Assembly: GCF_020539505.1 (NCBI RefSeq)
Contig: NZ_JACDXW010000002.1
Coordinates: forward strand, 434,001 to 498,000
Source of the DNA: Mesopusillimonas faecipullorum
Lineage (GTDB): Bacteria > Pseudomonadota > Gammaproteobacteria > Burkholderiales > Burkholderiaceae_B
DNA length: 64,000 bases
Direction of reading: 5' to 3'
How positions within the stretch are numbered: the first letter of the stretch is position 1; the number at the start of each line of letters is the position of its first letter. A program made the position numbers and the translations under genes. Below the pieces are notes generated by a model, which made no database searches, was not told the DNA's origin, and saw nothing but the letters and a program-made list of their open reading frames with translations. Of this stretch, positions 49,783 to 60,724 are shown one piece after another.

Positions 49783-51090
49783 TCAGTACGACAACTGCCT
49801 CGTCGCCATCGCCGAGCTTGTTGCCCTGGCGAAAAGGAAAAGCAGTATCAACACCCCCACACCTGAGGAAATCAGCGCAATGGTGGCGGCCTGCTCGGTT
49901 AGCAAGATCGCATACAGAAAACCTAGGTATAAAAGCACCGGATTGCCCTTGCTTTTATACGCGGAATCCAAGATTAGAAAAACCACAATCACCAACAACA
50001 CTGTAGCGGCATAAGCCAGCACGCCACCATCGGCAAGCGCGTGTAGCAGGCTGTTGGTGTTGGCATTTAGCCCAGGGTCGCCCAGAACCTGCTCTCCGAT
50101 GACAAAAGAGACAGGTTGGCTCGCCTCTATGCCATTCAGCATAGACCACCCCATAGAGGCTCCGCTAGCACTGACGAAGTCAAAATACACCGCCATCATG
50201 AAGGCGGAAACTCCATAGGCACGTCGAAAGAAGTAATCACCGACGTACGAAAACCCAAAGATTAGGTATTCGAATAAGAAGACGAGAAACAGCGCCAGCA
50301 ACAGCCCGCAAATCAGCATCCCGATGTCTCTAAGCCTACCGCGTCTGCCTGCGTATCCCAGCAGGAACGAAAGCAATACGAATACTACTGGAAGCTTCAA
50401 ACCTATGACGTAGTAATACGCAACGGCACATAACAACGCGAACATGAAATAACGCCATCGACCCAACCAGCCACCCATAAAAGCCAATAAAGGCGCAAAG
50501 CCGTTAACAATCGCCATATTGAGATAAGCGAAAAAAGAACGGTCAGGGAAGATGTCACGCCCCTCTAGGCGCCGGGTATAAACATCTGCGAGCCCGAACC
50601 CAGCCGATGCCGGCGCCTTGTACAAGGCATAAAGCAGGCCTAGCAGGCATAGCCATAACAATATCCACAACACCTGCCCTTGTTTCAGCACTCCCGGCAT
50701 GCGTATGGCTGGCACCAGCGGACTGCTGATCGCCAACAAAAGCACCGGCAATACCAGCACCGCCAAATCCATAAAGTATCGAGATAAGACGATTTCCCCC
50801 CGGATGCCGTGCAACACGACATAGGGCAGCAGCACGAAAAGGCTGTATAGCAGGCGAAAAAAATCGGAAGGCTTGTCAATCCTGATGGATATAACAACGC
50901 TGACAAGTAACAAGGACAGCAGTATGGCAAAAGCGTAACCAGCATCCAGAGGAAACAGCACATACCCCATATAGGCATTCGTTTCAGCGATTTGCAGCCT
51001 ATACACAGCCAGGATGCCCATGGCAAGCCCGAACACCCACAAGAGGCGAGAGACACTATGCCGCCACGAGATGAGCACAGCCGCTGTCAT
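49783..51090 (-). CDS. wzy: O-antigen polymerase Wzy (putative)
   Basis: A 435-residue protein of about 10-12 hydrophobic helices with a long hydrophilic loop in the second half (around 250-330), the usual profile of Wzy. Wzy proteins share little sequence, so the call rests on topology and locus context. It would polymerise repeat units on the periplasmic face. Its ATG overlaps the hisF stop (51087-51090). In P. aeruginosa O5, wzy lies before wzx rather than after hisF, so the order differs here. Confidence 0.72.
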   Translation of the reverse strand: MTAAVLISWRHSVSRLLWVFGLAMGILAVYRLQIAETNAYMGYVLFPLDAGYAFAILLSLLLVSVVISIRIDKPSDFFRLLYSLFVLLPYVVLHGIRGEIVLSRYFMDLAVLVLPVLLLAISSPLVPAIRMPGVLKQGQVLWILLWLCLLGLLYALYKAPASAGFGLADVYTRRLEGRDIFPDRSFFAYLNMAIVNGFAPLLAFMGGWLGRWRYFMFALLCAVAYYYVIGLKLPVVFVLLSFLLGYAGRRGRLRDIGMLICGLLLALFLVFLFEYLIFGFSYVGDYFFRRAYGVSAFMMAVYFDFVSASGASMGWSMLNGIEASQPVSFVIGEQVLGDPGLNANTNSLLHALADGGVLAYAATVLLVIVVFLILDSAYKSKGNPVLLYLGFLYAILLTEQAATIALISSGVGVLILLFLFARATSSAMATRQLSY

Positions 51091-51836
51091 GGAAACGCTA
51101 TGTCTTTGGGATAGTTGATAAGCACCGCACGATGCTTGCCATGAAAGACAAACATGCTGCCTGCCGCCACGGCAGAAGCCCCGCCTTCTTTGACCGCCTG
51201 CTGTAGGTGCTCGATGCTCCCTGCCCCCCCACAGGCCACGACGGGAACGTGGACGCTTTGCGCCACACGCTGAATGAGCGGCAAATCATAGCCGGCCATC
51301 ATGCCGTCACGGTCCACGCTGTTGATCAGGATCTCGCCGGCCCCGGCTTGGGCCAGACTTTGTACGTGCGCCTGAAGGTCCAGCTTGGTCTCGACCGTAG
51401 CCGATTTGGCCACGATACGAAAGCCTCCAAACAAGGTTTTCTTGACGTCCACCGCCCCGACCACTGCCTGATTACCGTAAATGTCGGCAACTTCGCGTAT
51501 CAGCGCAGTGGATTCCGTTGCTGCCGTATTGATAACAACTTTTTCTATGCCGGAACGTATCAGTTGTCGCACCTGCGCAAGCGTACGTATGCCGCCGCCA
51601 TAAGCCATGGGCATGAACGCTTCGCCGGCCATTTCCGCAATCAATTCGTAATTGGGCTCCCTGCCCTCACGCGAGGCGTCTATATCGAGCACCACAATTT
51701 CATCAGCTTCTTTCTCGCTGAAGATTCTCATGGCATTGACCGGGTCACCTACGTAGACGGCGTCTTTGAATTTCTTGGTCTTGACCAAACCATTGCCACG
51801 CAGCAGTAAACAAGGAATAACGCGCGTACGATACAT
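51087..51836 (-). CDS. hisF: HisF-like ammonia-supplying subunit (HisF2)
   Basis: A 249-residue beta-barrel HisF-family protein with VIPCLLLRGNGLVKTK at the start, AYGGGIRT and INSVDRDGM. In the histidine enzyme the equivalent of residue 11 is the catalytic Asp (CLDVKDG); here it is Leu11, while the second catalytic Asp (VGAVDVKK) remains. This fits an O-antigen HisF2 that only relays ammonia from HisH to WbpG and no longer closes an imidazole ring. It abuts hisH with no gap. Confidence 0.85.
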   Translation of the reverse strand: MYRTRVIPCLLLRGNGLVKTKKFKDAVYVGDPVNAMRIFSEKEADEIVVLDIDASREGREPNYELIAEMAGEAFMPMAYGGGIRTLAQVRQLIRSGIEKVVINTAATESTALIREVADIYGNQAVVGAVDVKKTLFGGFRIVAKSATVETKLDLQAHVQSLAQAGAGEILINSVDRDGMMAGYDLPLIQRVAQSVHVPVVACGGAGSIEHLQQAVKEGGASAVAAGSMFVFHGKHRAVLINYPKDIAFP

Positions 51837-52448
51837 TCAGGCACCTTTTGCGAACGCGGATAACAGCTGTTTGCCAAAACGATGGCTTTTCTCGGGGTGA
51901 AACTGCACACCATAAATATTGCGCTTGGCAACGCCGGCGGCAAACGGAATCCCATACTGGGCCGTCAACATGACCTCTGCGGGAGCAGCTGGATCCAGAT
52001 AATAACTGTGCACAAAATAAAAACGCGCATCCGCTTGCAGGTCTTGCACCAGGCTGTGCGGGGTAGCGCCCGTCACCACCTGATTCCAGCCCATATGCGG
52101 AATGCGCATACCCGGCATCTCTGGAAAGCGCCTTACCTTCATGTCCAGCCAACCGAGGCCGGGCTCTTTGCCCTCTTCGCTGCTTTGGCCCAACATCTGC
52201 GCCCCTACGCATATGCCCAGCAAGGGTACGCCCTCGCCCAGTACCTTCTGCTCTAGCACAGGCAACAAACCCGTGGCACGCAGATTACGCATGCATGCAT
52301 CGTAAGAGCCGTTGCCAGGAAGAATAATGCGGTCGGCCTGCTCAAGGACATCTGCTTGGGCGGTAATCGTGCACGGCGCATTCACGCGTCTGAGCATATT
52401 TGCCACAGCCGAGATATTGCCTACGTCATAGTCAATAATGGCAATCAT
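51837..52448 (-). CDS. hisH: HisH-like glutaminase subunit (HisH2)
   Basis: A 203-residue class I glutaminase: nucleophile Cys80 in GICVGAQ and the His/Glu pair in FHPEKS. The usual PGVG near the N-terminus reads PGNG (LPGNGSYDACM), a small departure. It supplies ammonia to HisF2. The stop abuts hisF, and the ATG overlaps the wzx stop by 4 bp. Confidence 0.88.
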   Translation of the reverse strand: MIAIIDYDVGNISAVANMLRRVNAPCTITAQADVLEQADRIILPGNGSYDACMRNLRATGLLPVLEQKVLGEGVPLLGICVGAQMLGQSSEEGKEPGLGWLDMKVRRFPEMPGMRIPHMGWNQVVTGATPHSLVQDLQADARFYFVHSYYLDPAAPAEVMLTAQYGIPFAAGVAKRNIYGVQFHPEKSHRFGKQLLSAFAKGA

Positions 52449-53677
52449 CTGTTTTTCCCAAGACTAAAGCGATACGACATGACGAGATACACCACATAAA
52501 GCAAGCTGTATCCGGCGCTATAAAGTTGCAAGGCCAGATCATGCTGCTGGGGCAAATGAAGACTAAAGTACGTAACGGCCAGCAAGGCTGCCTGCCAGAA
52601 CAGGTCTAGATGCTGTTTACCCGCAATGTAGACCATGTAGCTCAAGGGGCTGGCGATGAACCTCATCATGAAAAGCGGTGTCAGCCACAGCGCTACAACA
52701 CCGGCCTGCGCCCACTCAGGCCCCAGCAGCAGAACAAAAGCCTCTTGCCCCCAAAAAAACATGACAAGGCAGAAAGCCAGCGAACCCGCCCCCAATACCT
52801 GAAACGTTTGAAGGTAGTCTGCGCGGCATTCGCCTCTGTCGCGAAAGCTTTGCGCAGCACGTCTTTTGAACACGTCCAGCACGGCCTTGCCGAGCAAGCC
52901 TATAGGCGCCCCCAACATACGCATGGCCATCGCCAGCCAACCTGCGGTTTCTGCGCCGAACCTGGCCGCAACAATCAGAACAGGCAACTGGGCGGACGCG
53001 GCACTGATGGAGTCTGCCGGCAGCGCAAAAATGGGGAAGTTTTTCTGTCGATACCAAAAGATTTTGCTGGCCGGCCAGATTGCACGCCATTTCCACACAA
53101 TGTTTATACGCAGCACAATGACCGACACCAAGCAACCCAGCAATACCCCTGCCAAATAGGCCGCCGCCAAGGCGTCGGCTGTGGCAAGAAAAACGCCCGC
53201 CAGAATTTGCAGCAAGGTGATTCCTGCTGCTTGAACAATACGCATGACCGACAAGTATTTATAGCTACCCTCGGCTGCCGCCCATGACTGCCAAATTTGG
53301 GATAAGGCCAAAGCAAGGGCTGAAGGCGTAAGCAATAACAGCCCTCTTGCAGAGAGCTCATCCAGCCAGGACGGTGTGAGCCAAGCCATGGCGCCGATGA
53401 CCACAACAGCCAGCGCGGTCAGCACCAGCGTCATCATCACCGTTGCAAACACGGCATACTGCCGCGCTGCGCCGTCTTCCTCAAGCGCCAGTGCGGCTTC
53501 GTAGCGCGCTGTTAAAACCACACTGAGAAAAGTGACGACGCCCAGCCATACGGAATACACCCCGAAAGCCTCGGGCAAGTATTGGCGCGCGATGACCAGC
53601 GCCCCCGCGATGGGAATCACCTGGGCCAACAAAGTGCCCATAAAAACAGAGCTTACGCTGCGCCAAAAACTACTCAT
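52445..53677 (-). CDS. wzx: O-unit flippase Wzx (putative)
   Basis: A 410-residue protein with about 12 hydrophobic helices and the topology of polysaccharide flippases of the MATE/MOP superfamily (MSSFWRSVSSVFMGTLLAQVIPIAGALVIARQYLP at the start). It would flip lipid-linked O units across the inner membrane. The call rests on topology plus the locus. It is coupled to hisH and lies 14 bp after wbpE. Confidence 0.8.
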   Translation of the reverse strand: MSSFWRSVSSVFMGTLLAQVIPIAGALVIARQYLPEAFGVYSVWLGVVTFLSVVLTARYEAALALEEDGAARQYAVFATVMMTLVLTALAVVVIGAMAWLTPSWLDELSARGLLLLTPSALALALSQIWQSWAAAEGSYKYLSVMRIVQAAGITLLQILAGVFLATADALAAAYLAGVLLGCLVSVIVLRINIVWKWRAIWPASKIFWYRQKNFPIFALPADSISAASAQLPVLIVAARFGAETAGWLAMAMRMLGAPIGLLGKAVLDVFKRRAAQSFRDRGECRADYLQTFQVLGAGSLAFCLVMFFWGQEAFVLLLGPEWAQAGVVALWLTPLFMMRFIASPLSYMVYIAGKQHLDLFWQAALLAVTYFSLHLPQQHDLALQLYSAGYSLLYVVYLVMSYRFSLGKNR

Positions 53678-53691
53678 GTGTCAAGCAACCC

Positions 53692-54786
53692 TCAGCCACT
53701 CAAGGCCGAGTTCAAGGCATTCAATATCTGGTCTTGGTGCTCGTGGCTAAGGTAGGGCCCCATAGGTAGACTGATGACGCGCTCGGCAACGGCATCGCCA
53801 ACGGGCAGACTGGCTGCATCATCCCTTACGGCAGGCTGCTTATTGAGAGGAATGGGGTAATGCACGGCGGTAGGCACCCCTGCCTTGTTCAATTTTTCCT
53901 GCACGCCGGCACGATCTGCCACCTGGATTGTGTATTGGGCATAAACACTGATGTTGTCTTCCAAAACCTGGGGCCCCGTGCGTACCCCTATGGCATCCAG
54001 CCCTGTCGCGTAGCGCTGCGCCACTGCTTGGCGCAGCGTTATCTCGTCATCGAGTATTTGCAGTTTTGGCAGCAAGATGGCTGCTTGTAAGGTGTCAAGG
54101 CGGCTATTGATGCCCACCCGGATATGGTGATAGCGCCTATCCTGCCCATGGCGGGCAATTTGGCGAATGACCTTAGCCAGGGCCTCATCGTTCGTAAACA
54201 AGGCGCCGCCGTCGCCATAAGCGCCCAGCGGCTTGCTGGGAAAGAAACTAGTGCAGGCAATATCACTCAAGTTACAGGATTTACGACCTTTGTAAGTCGC
54301 CCCCATGCTTTGCGCGGCATCTTCGATCACCGCAATACCATGCTTGCGTGCCACCGCATTGATCAGGTCGAAATCCGCACATTGCCCATACAAAGAGACG
54401 GGGATAATGGCCTTGGTGCGAGGGGTAATCGCGGCCTCTAGCAAAGCGGGATCCAGGTTGTAAGTACGCGGATCCACATCTACGTAGATAGGCTTGGCGC
54501 CCAACAGCGCAACCGTTTCGGCCGTCGCAATATAAGTGAACCCCGGAGTGATGACTTCGTCACCAGGGCCTATGCCCAAGGCCATCTGCGCAATCTGCAG
54601 GGCATCTGTGCCATTCGCGCAACTGATGCAGTACTTGGCCCCCACATAAGCCGCTAGTTTTTCTTCCAGCTCGGCAACCTCAGGGCCAAGAATGTACTGC
54701 CCATGCGCCAGCACCTTGCTGATGTTGGCCTGTATTTGAGATTGAATGCGCTGCTGTTGTGCAGCCAAATCTATAAATGGGATCAT
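53692..54786 (-). CDS. wbpE: DegT/DnrJ/EryC1 aminotransferase (WbpE/WlbC-like)
   Basis: A 364-residue PLP enzyme with LAAQQQRIQ near the N-terminus, GTDALQIAQMALGIGPGDEVITP and SFFPSKPLGAYGDGGALFT. The lysine in SKPLG is the Schiff-base residue. In the wbp/wlb pathway it converts the 3-keto uronic sugar made by WbpB into the 3-amino sugar. The motifs are complete and the length is normal. It lies 51 bp after wbpD. Confidence 0.9.
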   Translation of the reverse strand: MIPFIDLAAQQQRIQSQIQANISKVLAHGQYILGPEVAELEEKLAAYVGAKYCISCANGTDALQIAQMALGIGPGDEVITPGFTYIATAETVALLGAKPIYVDVDPRTYNLDPALLEAAITPRTKAIIPVSLYGQCADFDLINAVARKHGIAVIEDAAQSMGATYKGRKSCNLSDIACTSFFPSKPLGAYGDGGALFTNDEALAKVIRQIARHGQDRRYHHIRVGINSRLDTLQAAILLPKLQILDDEITLRQAVAQRYATGLDAIGVRTGPQVLEDNISVYAQYTIQVADRAGVQEKLNKAGVPTAVHYPIPLNKQPAVRDDAASLPVGDAVAERVISLPMGPYLSHEHQDQILNALNSALSG

Positions 54787-54837
54787 GTCGAATATCCAAG
54801 CAAAGTTTCAGCACTGCCCTTGATAAAAATCAGGGGC

Positions 54838-55422
54838 TTAATCGCGAGCTTTTTTGCTAAGCGTCTTACCTTTTAGCGAGTAAATATCGCCGGTGTGAGG
54901 GCAAATGGCCTCTTGTTCGCCACTAAGGGGCAGCTCCAGGCGTTCACCGTACTCGCTCATCCAGCCCGCCTGGCGCGCCGGCACTCCAAGCATCAAAGCG
55001 TAGGCAGGCACATCCTTATTGACGACCGCGCCAGCGCCCACAAAGGCGTACTCCCCTATCGTGACGCCACAGACGATGGTGCAGTTGGCACCTAAGGTGG
55101 CGCCTTTCTTGACCAGCGTGTCCCGATACTCGCTTTTTCGCTCAATGAGTGAGCGGGGGTTATAGACATTCGTGAACACCATGCTGGGCCCACAAAATAC
55201 CCCCTCTTCGAGCACGACATTATCGTAAACCGACACGTTGTTCTGAATTTTGCAGTGATCACCTATGACGACTTGGTTGCCAACAAAAACGTTTTGCCCC
55301 AGAGACACGCCCTTGCCAATGCGAGCCCCACCACACACGTGAACAAAATGCCAAACTCGCGAGCCCTCACCGATCTGGGCACCGTCGTCGACGATAGCGC
55401 TGTCATGTTGGAAGTAGTTCAT
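54838..55422 (-). CDS. wbpD: Acyltransferase WbpD/WlbB (left-handed beta helix)
   Basis: A 194-residue hexapeptide-repeat acetyltransferase with the imperfect I-G-x-x-x-x pattern through the first 130 residues ([25 protein letters not shown]) and a [12 protein letters not shown] loop. It should N-acetylate the 3-amino group of the uronic sugar. It lies 9 bp before the acyltransferase gene and downstream of wbpB in pathway order. Confidence 0.9.
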   Translation of the reverse strand: MNYFQHDSAIVDDGAQIGEGSRVWHFVHVCGGARIGKGVSLGQNVFVGNQVVIGDHCKIQNNVSVYDNVVLEEGVFCGPSMVFTNVYNPRSLIERKSEYRDTLVKKGATLGANCTIVCGVTIGEYAFVGAGAVVNKDVPAYALMLGVPARQAGWMSEYGERLELPLSGEQEAICPHTGDIYSLKGKTLSKKARD

Positions 55423-55431
55423 GATGAATGC

Positions 55432-57285
55432 CTATTTACCTTCTTTACTTTGGATCAAGGTCGGGAAAATCTTTTCTAACTCTTGCGCATACAAGCGTGC
55501 ACCACTTTCGTTCAGATGATGGCTGTCCATATAGATGTATTCGCCGGCATGTATGGGCGGGCTGCTGAACAGGCCAAAATCCGCAGCTTGTACGAAACGA
55601 GCGTTCTCGTAGGCTGCGATCAAATCACTGATCTGCTTATCGCTTTGCCCGGTGGAAAGCACCTTGACCGGCTGCCTTGGCAAGCCAAGCTGGGCAAAAC
55701 GATGCATACGGATCACGTTTGAGCTCAGCATGGGCACCTGGCCCAATACAACAACCCGCACGTCGCGCTCCTTCAAGTACGCCAAATAGTCTTCCAATGC
55801 CTGCATGAAAAGACGGCTTTCATTCTGATATTGCCACATCGCGGCCAACACCACGACATCCACGTCTTGCTCTTGGCCTTGCACATAGGCAATCTGTTCG
55901 GCGCAAGCCTGTTGTGCCCAGCTCGGTAAACGCGCAATATCGAACTCGGGTATGGGGACACAACTGCTCCCCGTCACCACCTTGAAGGCCAGGCCTTGCC
56001 GATTGCCCAGTTCGTCAAAAGCCAAATTTAATTGCGCCGCGTGCGAATCCCCGATGACCAGCACAGAAGGCCTCTTGCTTTGGTCCCCTCGGATACACGC
56101 TTGCACCACCTGACCATGGCATATGGTTTGGGGCTGAGCGTAGCGGGTACGTTCTTCAGGCAGCGCCGCCACTGCGCCGGCGTTCAGCACCGAACCTTTT
56201 GCTTGCAGCCCGCCTAGCAATGCCACAAGCCCCAGCATTGCGCCTATCAGCCTTCGGGTGTTCTGCCTACTCCTGAAAGGCGTTTCTATGTATCGATACG
56301 AAAGAAAAGCCAGAATAAACGCAGCCATGCCATAGAAAACCAGCCACGACGCTTCAAGCTCGTATTGCTGCGTGTAATAACGCATGAACGCCAGAATCGG
56401 CCAATGCCACAAGTAAAGGGAATAAGAGATTGCGCCAATTGCGCCGAAAATACGCCAGGAAATCAGCCTATTAAAGCGGGACTCGCGGGCGGCCAAGAGC
56501 AATGAGGTTCCCACACACGGCAACAACACCCATGTCCCGGGAAAGGTGGTTTGGGGCGTAAACCAGAAAGCCAGCACAAGCAGTATTGCGCCGCAAATGC
56601 CGGCAAGCTCGGTAAACCGGGTGCTCAGGCGCAGCGAAGGCTGTACCAGAGCCAACCACACCCCGAATCCGAACTCGGCCGAGCGAGCCAATAAGGAAAA
56701 ATACAGGGACTGTTGCTGCGCTATCGCATAATCAGACCAAGCCAGAACGGCAATGACGAACACAGGTAGGCCATAGCGCAAGGCGCGTCTGGGCAGAAAC
56801 ACCAGCAGAAAAGGCAAAACAAGATAGAACTGCATTTCTATGGCCAAAGACCAGGTGTGCAGCAGCGGGAGCTCGTCGGAGCTGGGTGCAAAGTAATCAC
56901 CAAACCCTGCAAAATAGTGATTGCTATTGAAGATCAGTGCACTGCCCAGGCTATCTTTGAAAAACGCAAAATCTTGCGGCACCAGTAACAAGGCGGCAAT
57001 TAGCCCCACCACCAGCAACATGACCAGGTAGGCCGGTACGATGCGCTTGATGCGCCCCAGGTAGAAGCCCGCCCATTGAAACTTGCGCTCGGGACTCAGA
57101 ATCAACCTGGACACGATATAGCCGGAGATGACGAAGAACATATCTACGCCGACAAAACCGCCCGGCAACCACTGGGCATTCGCGTGAAACACCATCACCG
57201 CCAACACGGCGATAGCGCGCAAGCCCTGGATATCTTGACGGAAATCCAGACCAACGGCTTGCGGTGATCCTGCTGAAGGTTTCAA
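55432..57285 (-). CDS. O-acyltransferase of the OafA/YrhL type with SGNH domain (WbpC position)
   Basis: A 617-residue protein. The N-terminal acyltransferase-3 domain has about 10 helices (FRQDIQGLRAIAVLAVM, FVGVDMFFVISGYIV). The C-terminal SGNH domain has GDSHAAQL and DSHHLNESG. It adds acetyl to the O antigen. The frame begins at a TTG (57285) with no clear ribosome site, and the next in-frame Met is too far in, so the start is uncertain. Its locus position matches wbpC. Confidence 0.87.
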   Translation of the reverse strand: MKPSAGSPQAVGLDFRQDIQGLRAIAVLAVMVFHANAQWLPGGFVGVDMFFVISGYIVSRLILSPERKFQWAGFYLGRIKRIVPAYLVMLLVVGLIAALLLVPQDFAFFKDSLGSALIFNSNHYFAGFGDYFAPSSDELPLLHTWSLAIEMQFYLVLPFLLVFLPRRALRYGLPVFVIAVLAWSDYAIAQQQSLYFSLLARSAEFGFGVWLALVQPSLRLSTRFTELAGICGAILLVLAFWFTPQTTFPGTWVLLPCVGTSLLLAARESRFNRLISWRIFGAIGAISYSLYLWHWPILAFMRYYTQQYELEASWLVFYGMAAFILAFLSYRYIETPFRSRQNTRRLIGAMLGLVALLGGLQAKGSVLNAGAVAALPEERTRYAQPQTICHGQVVQACIRGDQSKRPSVLVIGDSHAAQLNLAFDELGNRQGLAFKVVTGSSCVPIPEFDIARLPSWAQQACAEQIAYVQGQEQDVDVVVLAAMWQYQNESRLFMQALEDYLAYLKERDVRVVVLGQVPMLSSNVIRMHRFAQLGLPRQPVKVLSTGQSDKQISDLIAAYENARFVQAADFGLFSSPPIHAGEYIYMDSHHLNESGARLYAQELEKIFPTLIQSKEGK

Positions 57286-57299
57286 AGACGGGCCGACTG

Positions 57300-58680
<1,381 letters not shown>

Positions 58681-59832
58681 ATGACTAACCTCGCTCGCAT
58701 CACCTGCATCAAAGACCTTGAAGCATTGGCTAAACGTCGTGTCCCCACCATGTTCTACGACTACGCTGCTTCAGGCTCATGGACTGAACAAACTTTGCGT
58801 GCTAACGAGGCGGATTTTCAGCGCCTGCTTTTTCGCCAGCGCGTGGCTATAGACATCGCCCAACGCTCAATACGCTCTACCTTGCTGGGCAACCCCGTCG
58901 CCATGCCAGTGGCGCTGGCACCAACGGGCCTTACCGGCATGCAACATGCGGATGGCGAAATCCTTGCGGCGCGAGCTGCGCACCAGTTCGGTGTGCCGTT
59001 TACCTTATCTACGATGAGCATATGCTCGATCGAAGATATCGCTACCCATGTGCAGCAACCCTTCTGGTTTCAACTGTACGTCATGCGTGACCGGGAATTC
59101 ATGCGCAGGCTCATCGAGCGAGCCAAAGCCGCTCAATGCTCCGCACTCGTGTTGACACTCGACCTTCAGGTCATGGGCCAACGTCACTTAGACATTAAAA
59201 ATGGCTTAAGTACGCCGCCCAAACCTACCCTGCGCAATTTATTGAACTTAGCCACACGGCCACGCTGGTGTCTGAACATGGCGCGCACTTCACGTCGCCA
59301 GTTTGGCAATATCGTCGGGCATGTTACGGGCGTGACAGATATGTCTTCCCTGGCCTCCTGGACAGCCGAGCAGTTCGACCCCAGCCTGAATTGGGATGAC
59401 GTAGCGCGCATTAAAGACTTGTGGGGAGGCAAGCTCATTTTGAAAGGTATCCTTGACCCCGAGGATGCTGAATTGGCCGTTCGCCATGGCGCTGACGCCA
59501 TTGTGGTTTCCAACCACGGCGGGCGCCAATTAGACGGCGCGCCGTCGTCTATTCAGGCTTTGCCCAGTGTTGTGGCAGCGGTAAAGCAAGGCACTGAAGT
59601 CTGGCTCGACGGTGGGATACGCAGCGGACAAGATGTATTAAGAGCCATCGCTTTGGGTGCGCGTGGCACCATGATAGGCCGCCCCTTTCTGTACGGCCTA
59701 GGGGCTGCCGGCCAAGCCGGCGTCACCCGTTGCCTGGAAATCATTGCCAAAGAGCTCGACCTGTCATTGGCTTTCTGCGGCAAAACCAGTCTGGATCAAG
59801 TCGATAGCAGCATACTGTTAAAAAACAGCTAA
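58681..59832 (+). CDS. FMN-dependent L-lactate dehydrogenase family (LldD-like)
   Basis: A 383-residue FMN-dependent alpha-hydroxy-acid oxidoreductase. It has FYDYAASGSWTE near the N-terminus and SNHGGRQLDGAPSS, GTMIGRPFLYG and LDGGIRSG in the C-terminal half (FMN and catalytic His/Arg motifs). L-lactate is the most common substrate, but mandelate- or glycolate-type members share the same motifs. No ribosome site is clear. It has no neighbour of related function. Confidence 0.85.
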   Translation: MTNLARITCIKDLEALAKRRVPTMFYDYAASGSWTEQTLRANEADFQRLLFRQRVAIDIAQRSIRSTLLGNPVAMPVALAPTGLTGMQHADGEILAARAAHQFGVPFTLSTMSICSIEDIATHVQQPFWFQLYVMRDREFMRRLIERAKAAQCSALVLTLDLQVMGQRHLDIKNGLSTPPKPTLRNLLNLATRPRWCLNMARTSRRQFGNIVGHVTGVTDMSSLASWTAEQFDPSLNWDDVARIKDLWGGKLILKGILDPEDAELAVRHGADAIVVSNHGGRQLDGAPSSIQALPSVVAAVKQGTEVWLDGGIRSGQDVLRAIALGARGTMIGRPFLYGLGAAGQAGVTRCLEIIAKELDLSLAFCGKTSLDQVDSSILLKNS

Positions 59833-59862
59833 AAAAACGCCTGCCCAGGGGAAGGGCAGGCG
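59831..59862 (-). terminator. Terminator after the BON-domain gene
   Basis: Nine-bp arms (59838-59846 and 59854-59862) with a 7-nt loop. On the minus strand the stem is followed by seven Ts (59831-59837). It should end the BON transcript. The arms also abut the lldD stop, so the hairpin may serve both strands. Confidence 0.8.
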
Positions 59863-59885
59863 AGGTAGCCAAGCTTAAGTCACGA

Positions 59886-60236
59886 TCAGTTGGCCTTTGC
59901 CGGATCCACCTTCAATTGATTGTCCACTTGCTTTACACCCTCTACATCGGCTGCAACGCGTTCGGCAAGTTCAATCTCAGCAGGGGTGCCAACGGTACCA
60001 CTCAAGGTAGTTACCCCGTTGTTGGTTTCCACTGAAATCTCCAGAGCACTCAGCTCTTTCTGTCCCACGAATGCAGCCTTCACTTTGGTAGTAACTGCCG
60101 CATCAGAAGCATATTCGCCAACGGACTGAGCTGGCTTGCCATCGTCGTTAGCGTGCGCAACGCCGCCTAACGCCAACCCGCATCCAAGAATGGTGGCAGA
60201 TAACAAGGTGCGAAACTTCATGGTATTTGCTTTCAT
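59886..60236 (-). CDS. Secreted BON-domain protein (OsmY-like)
   Basis: A 116-residue exported protein. The signal sequence is MKANTMKFRTLLSATILGCGLALGGVAHA. The single BON domain (SDAAVTTKVKAAFVGQ, VTTLSGTVGTPAEIELAERVAADVEGV) resembles OsmY, a periplasmic stress protein. The start at 60236 has AAGGAG six bases upstream. It lies with DUF1328 and CsbD genes, so a general-stress cluster is likely. Confidence 0.88.
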   Translation of the reverse strand: MKANTMKFRTLLSATILGCGLALGGVAHANDDGKPAQSVGEYASDAAVTTKVKAAFVGQKELSALEISVETNNGVTTLSGTVGTPAEIELAERVAADVEGVKQVDNQLKVDPAKAN

Positions 60237-60310
60237 AGCATGCTCCTTAAAAGACGCGTTAAGCGCTCTTTTGCATAATCGAAACGAAAATCGTGCTGTG
60301 CAGAGCGGCG

Positions 60311-60472
60311 TTATTTACGCAACACGCCACTGAGAATGGACAGCAGCGCCAACACCAAGAACACGAAGAACAGCACTTTGGCTATGCCCGCAGCCCCGGC
60401 GGCAATGCCCCCGAAACCCAAGATGGCAGCGATGATCGCGATAACAAAAAATACGGCGGCGTAATAAAGCAT
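60311..60472 (-). CDS. DUF1328/YtjA-like small membrane protein (53 residues)
   Basis: A 53-residue protein with AGGAG seven bases upstream of its ATG. It is almost wholly hydrophobic, with a first helix ([19 protein letters not shown]), a Gly/Ala-rich turn and a second helix ([17 protein letters not shown]), ending LRK. This is the YtjA/DUF1328 pattern. The function is unknown; it is often found beside BON and CsbD genes and is assumed to be stress-linked. Confidence 0.82.
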   Translation of the reverse strand: MLYYAAVFFVIAIIAAILGFGGIAAGAAGIAKVLFFVFLVLALLSILSGVLRK

Positions 60473-60523
60473 GGTGCTTCTCCTGATTAGGTGCTGGGGT
60501 TATCCACGGCCTCCTGAAAGGAG

Positions 60524-60724
60524 TCAGCGATTGTGATCGAAGAAATCACGCACCTCTTTTTCGGCCTGGTCCCGGGTTTTTCCATAACGCTCTTGAATCA
60601 GGCCAGCCAGACGTTCGGCATTACCTTCGGTCTTGGTCAATTCGTCATCGGTTAAGTCACCCCAGGCGGCCTTGGCCTTACCTGTCAGCTGCTTCCATTT
60701 ACCTGCCACGATGTCGTTGTTCAT
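60524..60724 (-). CDS. CsbD-family stress protein
   Basis: A 66-residue hydrophilic protein with the CsbD signature: [25 protein letters not shown] and the closing [13 protein letters not shown]. CsbD-like genes are general-stress (RpoS/SigB-type) genes in other bacteria; the molecular role is unknown. It is first in the BON-DUF1328-CsbD group in transcription order. Confidence 0.9.
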   Translation of the reverse strand: MNNDIVAGKWKQLTGKAKAAWGDLTDDELTKTEGNAERLAGLIQERYGKTRDQAEKEVRDFFDHNR

